A stretch of DNA of 64,000 nucleotides from Heterobilharzia americana. Its lineage: Eukaryota > Platyhelminthes > Trematoda > Strigeidida > Schistosomatidae. Positions 23,254 through 33,500 of this stretch are shown here, in pieces (the stretch's first letter is position 1; every line of letters begins with the position of its first letter). Position numbers and translations under genes: made by a program. The notes under the pieces were generated by a model, which was not told the origin of the DNA, did no database searches, and was given only the letters and a program-made list of their open reading frames with translations. The DNA is taken from the NCBI GenBank assembly GCA_944470555.2, contig OX104130.1, positions 56,515,491 through 56,579,490 of the forward strand, written 5' to 3'.

Positions 23254-23905
23254 TGTTATTAGAACACAAGCATGGTACAGCAAAGGCACCAAGAAATGTG
23301 CCACCCAAAATGACATGACAACATTATGAAGATATAAAGCGAAGGGAAGTGGGTAAAAACAAAACACAATAAGAATAGGATGATTAGAACGACAGTCTGT
23401 GAGATACATTCAAAACAAAACACTCATTACTTTTCAGCAGCAGAAGATAGAAGGAAGCTACAGCTTGACCGCTACTGGTTTCGATTCTAAGCCATATCTG
23501 ATAACGCCTCAAGCCTCTAAAGTTGGGTGATCTCTTTTGGGCCTCACCCAGAGTCGTGATGCACCTACAGATGCCAACTCGATACAACTATACTTGATCT
23601 CACGGCCCCATGTCATACACTGAACACCCTTCCGCTTCTACATCCAGTCCTAGGGTTAGGAATTAATAAAGGGTGTGAAAGCCATCGGGAAGACATGCGT
23701 AACACATGTTGAAGCCACCGAAGCTGGTTTTTCCAGATGACTTAACTTATTGAATGACGGCCTCCATCATGTCCAAACACGTGTTGTCATACCTCAGGAT
23801 TACTTACATGGTGTTACCACCGGATACAAGCAATCCTACAGAGGCAAAGATGATCTAACACACAGACGTAAAGCAGAACTGCTTGGACGGAAGTGTTTTA
23901 AACCC
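23254..23905 (-). mobile_element. RTE-type 3' UTR, duplicate of the 10.2-kb copy
   Basis: Bases 23254-23872 match 10206-10825 at a constant offset of 13048 with only a few substitutions. After that, this copy lacks about 36 bases present in the other (about 10818-10853), then continues with the segment encoding ASVQAVLL on the minus strand. It is the 3' end of the same RTE subfamily. The 67-codon minus-strand ORF inside it occurs in both copies and is not a gene. Confidence 0.75.
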
Positions 23906-24082
23906 CTAGTTCTTCCTATACTGCCATACTTCAAGCTTGTGAAAACATGGGTTAGAAGTTAGCAGTTAATACACTGTTGTCACTGTTTACATCGGTCACA
24001 CTCACTTCGCACTGTCAGCAGTTGGTTGCTGTTTCTTCTGTATTGCTCATTTTTTCGTGTTTATCAAGTATGTGCAATGGTT

Positions 24083-24234
24083 ATATTGTGTTCTCTGAGC
24101 TGGGTTGTTTTAATCGTGAAGCTTTCATCGTCTTTCTAGACGACATCATCGGCACTAACTTCAGTACGATGATGTCGTCTAGAAAAACGATGAAAGCTTC
24201 ACGATTAAATAACGCGGCTCAGAGAACACAATAT
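24083..24234. repeat. Foldback element with 69-bp arms and 15-base loop
   Basis: The left arm 24083-24151 and right arm 24167-24234 are near-perfect reverse complements (outer end atattgtgttctctgag, inner end cgacatcatcg), separated by a 15-base loop. There are a few mismatches and a small bulge (left tgggttg, right aacgcgg). It looks like a small terminal-inverted-repeat (MITE-like) element and would fold into a long hairpin if transcribed. Confidence 0.85.
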
Positions 24235-24455
24235 GACCAAGACCACCCACCTGAGCTACAAATATTCTTCACTATTTCAGTATATGAAATCCTTGTTTTT
24301 TTTTCATGTCTACCTCTTAAAGGTGATTTCGTTGCCTATTTTAATCAACAGTAATCATCATAGAAGCTCCGGAACTACACTTAAGTTATTCCGTATGTGA
24401 GGAGGCATTCATTCATATTATTATTTTCTGCTTCTGATAACATGGTTTTTTTTAG

Positions 24456-24580
24456 AGCCCCCATGTTGCCGTACTATATGTTTCGGATGTTTTCATTCGC
24501 TTGATATTACGAACAAGAAAGTTCGAATTAAGAAAAGAAAATGTCGTCGTCGCTCATTAGCATCACAAGGGATTGATCAA
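24456..24580 (+). CDS. Probable internal exon of an RNase P/MRP p21 (Rpr2-type) protein
   Basis: A run of T ending in TTTAG precedes 24456. From there an open frame (two leading bases, then CCC CCA TGT) encodes a peptide containing CCRTICFGCFHSLDITNKKV followed by a basic stretch RIKKRKCRRRS. It ends at GATCAA before a GTAATA donor (24581). RPP21/Rpr2 proteins bind a zinc ion with four cysteines; the first pair sits in an (K/R)RTLCxxC segment followed by a basic region, as here. The second Cys pair should lie in a following exon, which was not found. Exons at 27192-27427 could be the end of the same gene. The exon itself is likely; the family call rests on a short motif. Confidence 0.42.
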
Positions 24581-24940
24581 GTAATACAATCACAATATAA
24601 TATTTGGTTTAAAGTTATTCGTTTGTACGATATGTGGCGCAAAGGAGTTATCTCGCGGATTTGTACCTCAGGAGTTTAATTTGTGAGTGTAGCTGTTGGT
24701 AGTCTCAGGATTGTTTTGAATTGGCGAATAAATTAATTTAGCCGCGTTATGTTGTTATTGAACCATTCCGTTATTTTTCTTTGCATCTTTCCGATTAGAC
24801 TTGAGTTTCTGACCTGCGTATGCACTAGATTTAAGTTGAAACATTAGGGGTCTCAAGATGTCTCTTAGGATTTCTTTCGGTTTGAGTAGACAGTTCCATA
24901 TCTTACAATACCTTTGAAAGTCGAACTACTTGGTATCATC

Positions 24941-24986
24941 TTGGTTGTATTGCGTTTTCTGAGCTCAGAGAACACAATACAACCAA
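24941..24986. repeat. 46-bp palindrome, relative of the foldback element at 24.1 kb
   Basis: Two 23-base arms (left ttggttgtattgcgttttct, right agagaacacaatacaacc) meet at GAGCTC with two mismatches. The right half and its flank up to 25025 repeat 24216-24265 (acctgagctacaaatattct), so this is a second copy of the same terminal sequence without the inner arms. Confidence 0.8.
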
Positions 24987-25119
24987 AACCATCCACCTGA
25001 GCTACAAATATTCTCCATTGCTTGGTATCGTCATTCATAGCATTGATTTTGAGGTGTACCAGATCTATTTCTATTCAAGTTGGTGACAATTTTGAATTCT
25101 TATGGAGTATCCAAGTCTT

Positions 25120-26050
25120 CACAGACAGGCAGCTCAACGTAGGATCTCACACAGAAGTGCACGTCACCACAATTAACAGCACCATGCAAAGAACAAGTGT
25201 ATAGAGAAAGAATGATATCAATCAAAGTTGAAAAAAGTGTATAGGAGCAAAATGAATTCAAAAACCAAGGTTGGTGAGAATTTTCAAGCTTTCAAAGACG
25301 TCAAGGGGTGAATATATATCAGCACGATTGTGACCAAACTTCACTCATGTCACCAAGGATCTCCAACCAATGATTCCTATAGTCTCAAGGACCTCAACTG
25401 GACAGTCCACACGTCCGTCTTACACGACTTAGAGCAACAGTAGAAGGATTCATAGACTCTTGGCAAGTTTCGGTATGATCAGCATTCGCCGTCTTCTGAC
25501 CCAAACCTACTTCTGTTAACACTGCGTCAGTGGAGGCGATAACTCAGCATATGCAACACGCATCCAGGCAACCTCAGTCAGTGAAGGTTTACCACGTTTT
25601 CGACTGACTTGCTCAGTACCCTTCATAGTGATATGAATATGAGCAATAAATTCTGCTTGAAACGTCCTCAAGTAAATTATACTGTATCATTGTACTTCAT
25701 CAAATAAACAGTCTGATATAGAGTCCATGAATCCTTCTACTGTTGCTCTAAGTCGTGTAAGGCGGACGTGTGGACTATCCAGTTGAGGTCCTTGAGACTA
25801 TAGGAATCATTGGTTGGAGATCCTTGGTGACATGAGTGAAGTTTGGTCACAATCGTGCTGATATATATTCACCCCTTGACGTCTTTGAAAGCTTGAAAAT
25901 TCTCACCAACCTTGGTTTTTGAATTCATTTTGCTCCTATACACTTTTTTCAACTTTGATTGATATCATTCTTTCTCTATACACTTGTTCTTTGCATGGTG
26001 CTGTTAATTATAGCGACTTGAACAGATGCATTTCTGTGCCATGTTCTACG
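25120..26050. repeat. Large inverted repeat formed by two RTE 3' ends
   Basis: Bases about 25167-25457 and 25720-26013 are reverse complements with only a handful of mismatches, separated by about 260 bases. Both arms resemble the RTE 3' terminal sequence seen at 14200-14470 and 38690-38990, so two 3' ends lie facing each other. No coding sequence is present. Confidence 0.85.
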
Positions 26051-27191
26051 TTGATATTGTCTGTCTGACATTGAGCTTGGATCAAAGGGTTTGATGCCGG
26101 TCAAGTGCATTTGGAACTTATCTGTGGTATCGACAGACAATTGTTACAGCCACACTAACGTTTAGTCTTGTACTAAATTTATCACTGGGCACATTCTGCC
26201 TTCAGCCGATTGGCAGAAAAACGACCGGAGTTGATACCGGAACCTACAGAAGCAATGTTACCGCCTCGAATTGAAGCGAATATGTTTCTTGGAAGATGGT
26301 TAGACTAACGGCACTAAAATAAGTCTAAGTAGGTTCAGGAAACGTGTGCACTAACCTTTCTTCGTTTAAGAATGGGAAGTACTCAGTACGGACGTATTTG
26401 TTCACTACTAAACTGCATTGTATAGACTTTTGTTTTTCCTCTAAGTTTGAGTCGTGCTCTTTCGTCACTGATGTTAATTTTGAGGCGCACAACCTAGCTT
26501 CTCAGATCACTGGTTTCGGTTATCATGCGAACCCCAGCAGCGAAGTCTGCATTCCTGTACACGAATAAGGCCAACACTCAAAGACTGATGCATTTTTTTA
26601 GCCCGACACAGTCCATACTGCGAAGGCAGTGTTGTTCGGACATTTGTTTTCTTTACCTTTGGTGGCCATGTTTCACAGAAATACTGTAGAACAAAGCAAA
26701 ATGCAAAGCAGTATGCTTAGCCTTAAAAATTCTCGAACTTCCATTTACTATGTACAGAAGACTCTACACCTGGTCAGTATCTTAACCTGAAGGGGTTGTG
26801 TTAGCTGTATACTCAAGGTCAATCAAGGGGTTTACTCTGACAAGGTCAATCTTGTCAAAGTTAGGTGACGAGAGATAGTTACGTCCTAATTAGGCTTTAT
26901 TTCGTAAAACTTGTTTCATCGTTCTTTATTTGCCACTTTCCTTATAGTGCTTTTCAAATGCAGATGATTGTGGATGTTATGAATTAGTAGTTAACAATCA
27001 CCGGTTGGTGCTGTCTTATGACATCTTAAGTTTACTTCTGTTTCAGATAACATTCCACAATGAAGCAACAGAGTTCTGACTTCTTCCTTATTTTGCTATA
27101 TTTAAATCTTACTGCATTTTATGGACTTAATCTTCATTTGCGTTAACAAAACGATCAATTTGTACAACCTCTGTTTCTTTGTGATGATCAG
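26051..27191. other. Presumed intron/intergenic sequence
   Basis: No clear exon was recognised. A good polypyrimidine/AG acceptor (ttgccactttccttatag) ends at 26947, but the open frame behind it shows no familiar motif. If the exons at 24.5 and 27.2 kb belong together, the exon with the second zinc-binding Cys pair should be here or in 24.6-25.1 kb. Confidence 0.35.
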
Positions 27192-27427
27192 GCCAACGGA
27201 GATGCCGGTAATTTCGAATGGAAGTCTTACCCATGAAAATAAGATACAAGCCAAGTTAGTTTTTCTGTTGATATCTAATGATTTTATGTATATGTAGATC
27301 AGTTAAGAAAAAGAAGAAAAAATCCAAAATGAATATTCTCAAGTCCGAAGTTGTTCAAGTGGCGTCTAAACCCGAATCGAAACCATCTATTAACGCATTC
27401 ACAACATTTATGTCATCTTTAACCTAA
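27192..27427 (+). CDS. Last two exons of an upstream gene (possibly the RPP21-like gene)
   Basis: Exon 27192-27254 follows ATGATCAG and ends at AA before GTTAGT. Exon 27298-27427 follows TATATGTAG. Joined in phase they encode a short C-terminus that starts PTEMPVISNGSLTHENKIQA, continues with a lysine-rich stretch (SVKKKKKSKMN), and ends AFTTFMSSLT before a TAA at 27425-27427. The phases of the two exons agree. No conserved domain is visible; a basic tail with a hydrophobic end is compatible with, but not diagnostic of, an Rpr2/RPP21 C-terminus. It lies 114 bases upstream of the MTHFS start codon in the same orientation. Confidence 0.45.
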
Positions 27428-27509
27428 CACTATTTTTCGTGTACAGATTTTTCATGAATATAGTTTGTACAGCATACAGTTGTCTTTACAGTTCTGTTAC
27501 CAATCCTCC

Positions 27510-27541
27510 TGTTTATTTTTTACGTTTTAGTGGCGGTCATT
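27510..27541 (+). promoter_or_regulatory. Candidate splice or trans-splice acceptor before MTHFS
   Basis: The sequence tgtttattttttacgttttag ends at 27530, eleven bases before the MTHFS ATG. The region between the upstream stop (27427) and this ATG is only 114 bases and holds no obvious promoter. In schistosomes such a site often accepts the spliced leader; it could also be the acceptor of an untranslated 5' exon. Confidence 0.4.
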
Positions 27542-30500
27542 ATGAGCAGCAAAGATGTAATTAGATGTCGGATGCGGGAAGTCCTGAAACGTATGACCCC
27601 TTCTGTACGGATGGAAAAGTCGCAATTCCTTTTGAAACAGGTGCTTAGATAATCGATTACCGAATTTATCTCTGTTTGTCAGTGTGAGTTTCTCCAAACT
27701 TTAACTCAAAAATTAAGTATGAATGAAGAGTTAAAGTTTGGGGGTTGCATTTTGTTTTTGATAATTATATTGGCCAAGATAGTTGAACCACTTGTTCCGC
27801 ATACTTATTTACAGCCTGCTTTTACTCACGATATTTGTCTCGATTTGTAACTGAATAGATGGAATCTTTAAAGGGGTCTAGATCACGAAGTCAGTGATTG
27901 TCCTACTAGGCAAACTAATATCGATATTTGTTTGTAGAACAAAAGGAACTGGAAACCTTAGGTCAAATAGCTGAGAATAGGTCTTTTTACTGAAACTTGA
28001 CAAAGTTTTATTGTTCGATACCTTTGTTTTTCGTTATCTTGTAGCTGCTTAATGTAAATTTTATCTCTGTGGGTCAGTGATTTGGACACAACTGGTTATA
28101 GGTCCTAAAATATGTTACCCTACTAGGTTGCCTGGTAGCCGATAATGTTCTTTACTGTTACGAAATATATGTAATTCATTATTTGACACGTCAACCTGTA
28201 CAAAGTTGATGAATTTCGCCTAATTGTTGCTATTTGTTCAAGTTTTGTATTTTTAAGCAGGGCGGTGATCCGGGTTTTCGTTCAACTGAAAACCAGTAGT
28301 TAAGAAGTGAACAGTCAACAAAATTGTTGTAAGACTATGAGTGAAAAACCCAAACTGATTGTGATATGTTCGTGTTAACATGGTGATCACAGCATAAAAA
28401 CTATAATTTTTCTGAGGGACATGGACAATCAAAACGTCAAGAGTTTACTTTGTTGCGACATTGTCTGCTGAAAGTCGAGGTTTATAGTTATACTATTTAG
28501 GTTTTCAGAGTTGTCTATTTATGCTTATATGTATACAGTTTGTGTGAACTGAAGTCGTATCTGAATGCCTCCTATGCAAAACATGCTATATTTAATTTAC
28601 TGATGATCTGGGGTCTTCGTATGTTTACTTACGACACTAGCAACCATGTACGGTTTATTTAAACCTATCATTATGGATATAGCCACAAATTATAAACACT
28701 CATTGTAATTCTTGTGCATTATATGAGTGATAACTCTTCTTATCATATCTGAGTTGCCACTGTTGATTGGAAGAAAATTCTGAAACTGTCGTGACATTTC
28801 AGAAATAAGGAAAAAAATTGTTTCATGAATAACTGAAGAAGTATTTTTACCCTACTTGAAATATGTGAATCCACTGTCAACAAAAGTCACTCATTTTTGT
28901 TGTCCTTTTTATCTCAAACTAAATTCTTCCAAGGTTGCACGTCATGGGCATCTAACTTACTTAACTCAAGGACACGTAAATAATAATGGCGTTTGTATGA
29001 AACTAATGAATGAACAGTGTTTAGGTTAGAAATCCACTGTGAAATGATGGATAAAATTACTAAGTTACATTGTGAAAATGTAGCAACAGATATTCGGAAC
29101 ATGTAGCACATACGTCCAGTTGTTAATATCTGTCTATGTACATGATGTGAGGTAACTGAGATATGACAGTTACTCATAGGGTAAACAAGTATTCCCTGAA
29201 CTATGTGATAGTATGATAAGCCTCTTTGGTCAGTGTAAAGAATGGTGAGTAACAGCTTGACATTCATTTGGCAGTACTTCTTTTTTCTCGAATTATTGTC
29301 TTATTCCTGATATTGGTCATCTTGTACTGTTGCGCTTTGAAATATGCCATTTTCTAGTGAGTGTAAACTTTTTCACTCGAAGGAGAAATTTAGTATATAG
29401 GGTTGTAACATAATCGATTGATAGGTTGGTGCATAAGGGCCCTCATATCACCCTGACTTGTGACAGAATAATAATTATCTGACATTCTTAGACGTACGCC
29501 TGAGCCAACTAGAAGATGGTTCAGTGAGACGGTCAGTTTACAGAACGCCTACATAGACAGGACAATATCTGAATTTCCAACTTCTTTGTCCGATCTATTA
29601 CAAACGAGGTCTAGTAAAATGCTTATTTAATACGATCTGTCGTATCTGTACATCAGATGGATGAAGATATCGAATTGCTGACCAAAACACTTATGAAAAA
29701 CGGATATCCGTTGGAGTTTGTAAACCACTGTAGAAGCAAACTCTATACATGGTTCCTAAGAAAAGCGTCCATATCATTCTACCACATAGAGTGGAGTCGA
29801 ATGGCATAATTTTGAGACATAGGCTAACATCAGCCCTTAAAAAACATTACACATCTAACCTTATTGTTAGGGGAAAAACAAAACACATGCTCCACCACAA
29901 ATTTAAACATTGCGTCAATGATTACGTCAGATTCCACTGTGTTTACCAGTTTACATGTGTGTATGTGTGTGGTCACACATACATTGGGAGGAGGAATCAA
30001 GCCATGCAGTTGAGGGTGAGAAGACATGTACCTAAATGGCTTCAAAAACCAATGGAGTGTGAAACCTTGATAAGCGGAGGTGGGAGACGATCTTCTTCAT
30101 CGATAGCTAAACATGTTATAGGAACAGGTCACAAAATTAAAGTCCAAACAGCTTTCAAAGTTTTATATAGAAACAGTCAGGGACACAAATCGAAACCAGT
30201 TATGTTTACCAAAAAAATTTGTTCTTATACTGCACCAATCTTGGTAAACGTTTTTTTCTGACTAAGATTCGGATCAACTATGTAACTCTTCCTGTTTGTT
30301 CTCATCTTTCTTAATTTTGATCCCCTATTAATTTAGTTATTATAATTGTCCTCCCGCTCTTCAGTTTTATATAAATGGGATTGAGAAGCAAATGTATGAT
30401 CAAAATGTTCGAGATGTATTGTGGATATCCATCACATTGCTCAGATAAACTTCTAATTACACTATCTAAAGACTGATTGCAATAATGTATCGAGAATATC

Positions 30501-33500
30501 CTTGCTGTGACGAATTTAATGGGACAAGTGCCTTGAAAAAAGGTGAATTATATGCATGATGATTCGCATCATATTTGAATATTCATATGGACATGTACAA
30601 GTAGACTTCGTTTAGAAAAGGTTTCTGTTATTTTAGTTCACACCGTCATGTGTCGATAGAGACAGCTATTAATCTTCATAACTTTCCATCTAAGTAACAA
30701 ACTATTTTTCGTGTTGTGGTGAAATTGCGGTTGAGGAAGATAATAATGGTTATGCTAAAACATGGCATCAGTCTATGAAGTCTCCAAGTATCAGTTTAAA
30801 CCGTGTAGAGGGAAGTTAGGGTTGGCGTAGTAACTGAAACCGTTAGTTGGCGACTAGATGGCTCAAAAGAGATGTTTTGACATCTTATCTTCACCCTAAT
30901 CATCCTGCTGCATTTCATTATTCGCATTGTCGCATCTCTTTCATCTTCCTGCAACATATTTCCTGTTTTCATTCGTGAGGCTGTACAGTGGAACTATATG
31001 CAGCTTCTGGTGGGTATGTATGGTGTATTCGATACTAACAAGCAGAATAAAACGTCCATGCTCAAAATATCATTCGCATCATGAAATAACCAAATGTATG
31101 AGTAGGAAAGGTTACTAAGTTTGGATAAGGGGTTGTGTAACAGATGAAATCTTTGTAATATCAGATGTTAAAAATGAGCACAGAAGATAATGGAATAAAA
31201 GGATGATTTAGAAAGGAGACTTGAAGCTAGCATCATGAGAAGTTGAGCAATTTTTCGTATTCATAAGTCAGGAGTTTTCATGTGGCTAAGACATCGGTGG
31301 TGCAAATCGTTCGAAAACGTGGAACGTTTTTTTCCCTGGAGTAACTTTTGATGGTGTATGTCTGATGTAGACAGTGTGCTTCATGACTGACATTCCTCAC
31401 AAACCTATTGTAATCTCGTTGCCAACAAGTAGAGCAGCGTTCCTGAATTTTTAGAATAAAACTCATCTCTCATGATCTGCATGCCTTGTTTCGCAACAGC
31501 AGTTAAACATACATGCGCATCAAATTAGTGATATGCAGTAGCTTGTCCTTAATATTTTTGAGGAAAACGGGCCACAGGAGAAAACCATCAAATGCTGATG
31601 CGAAAATCGTCCTGAGGAGTTTGGTATTCCTTTCTTTAAAGTAACAGCCGTAGGATCACGCTTAAGGTCCCGATTCATGTAGTGTTTTCATGAAACAGAT
31701 CTCTTTATGAAGATCGGTTTTTATTTTCATAAAACGTGGTGAGCATTTTTGTCCAAGATTTTCAGAAGAGGAATTTTCTTCCCAACCCATCCTGTGTGCA
31801 TATTTATCGAATGCCGGTAGTTCGATACATAATTAAGTCTGTCGTGTGATTTACAAGGAACTCATCTGTAAAAGCATGTCCATTGGCTGCCATTCCGCAT
31901 AGGAAAAGTGAAGATTGATTTCCTCAGCATCCGTTCAATCTGTTTTGATAACTGTTCGTCAGAGAAGTAAAATCTTCATCATGCTTTAAGTACGTAAGTT
32001 GTCCACCTCCTTCTCATGGTGTTAGCTTCAAGTCTCCTTTCTAAATCATCCTTTTATTCCATTATCTTCTGTGCTCATTTTTAACATCTGATATTACAAA
32101 AATTTCGTCTGTTACACAACCCCTTATCCAAACTTAGTAACCTTTCCTATTCATGCATTTGGTTATTTCATGATGCGAATGATATTTTGAGCATGGACGT
32201 TTTATTCTGCTTGTTATTGTGCCGAAAAGACTGCTGTGACTATCGAACACACCAAACGTACCCACTAAAAGCTACCCTGGATCTAGGTTTCGTGCTTGTT
32301 AGCACTCGTCAGAAAGGTGTATCTGCAATCTCGACGGAACTGGTGTCCCGTCTGAGATTCGAACTTGCGCCACGCAGTGTTGTAGTCAGCAACGTTACCA
32401 CTGAGGTACTCGGGTCGCGATCGACCTCCCGTAGAACTGAGGAGTACCAATAAGCACGAAACCAAGGTCCAAGGTTTCCTGCCAATTGCCTCTAACCAAC
32501 GAATATCTACCAATGTGCATCGCGATGCTGAGCCTCGTAACTTGGTGGCTACATTGCAACTATGATCGATAGAATTCGGTCTGCGCTCAGGACTGGACAA
32601 CATGGTAATTGGTTGCTCTCCCCTGACCAACTAAAGTACATATATACAAAATTCTTTTTGTTGTAATTATTAGATCGGGAACTTCGTACATTATGAGGAT
32701 GAAGAGATGCGCCATACAAAATAATAAAGCAATAGTATGACGACTCATGAAATGTGGGAGACAATGGGAAACAACAGGAAGTGAGTTACCAGACTTGCAG
32801 ACTCAAACATACATTCAAAGGAGCATTCACTACTTTTATTTTACTTTCCAGTAGTGGAAGAAACGAGAAAACTGCAGCCTGATCGCCCCTGGTCTGCTGT
32901 TGTCTCAAGCCACTGAGTTACATGCTCTCTCGGACCCTATTCAGGTAGTTGTGAGATTCAAACCTAACTCAATCGTCATTCATACCAGGGTATCATGATT
33001 CACTGACCACTGATTCTCTGCTTCTTCCAACTAGTCTTAGGGTGGTCGAACAGTGAGCATCTGATAGTCTCTGGGATGAAATTTATAACACATGTCGGAG
33101 CTGGTGTTTCAAAATGACCAAATCGATTGAATGATGACTTTCATCTTTTTGAAACACGCCACCTCGCCTCAGGATTACTAACGCGGTTTCTTCACTATAA
33201 ACGACGAATCCAGGGGAGATAACGGGGAATTTTGGCCAAGCTGTACAGCCTTGTGAATGAAAACACCAAAGTTTTTCTACCGAATTACTCGTTCCTCTCC
33301 TTTCTTGTTTTGAGAGGGGATTTTTGCATATCTTTCTGTCTTTTCTCTTGGTGTTGTGTGGCGATTGGGATGATTACGCAGTAATACGAGATTGGCGTTG
33401 GTATTGACTGACTAGAACCTCCGTTACTTAACAAATAAATTCTATGAAGGGAATATTTGGTTAGTGACGATTTTAAGTGACATTTTTTCAGTCTGGATAC

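Noticed and set aside
32430..32485. Calling the plus-strand hammerhead-like motif active
   Set aside because: Stem I is not evident and stem II has two mismatches. It is recorded as a motif only.
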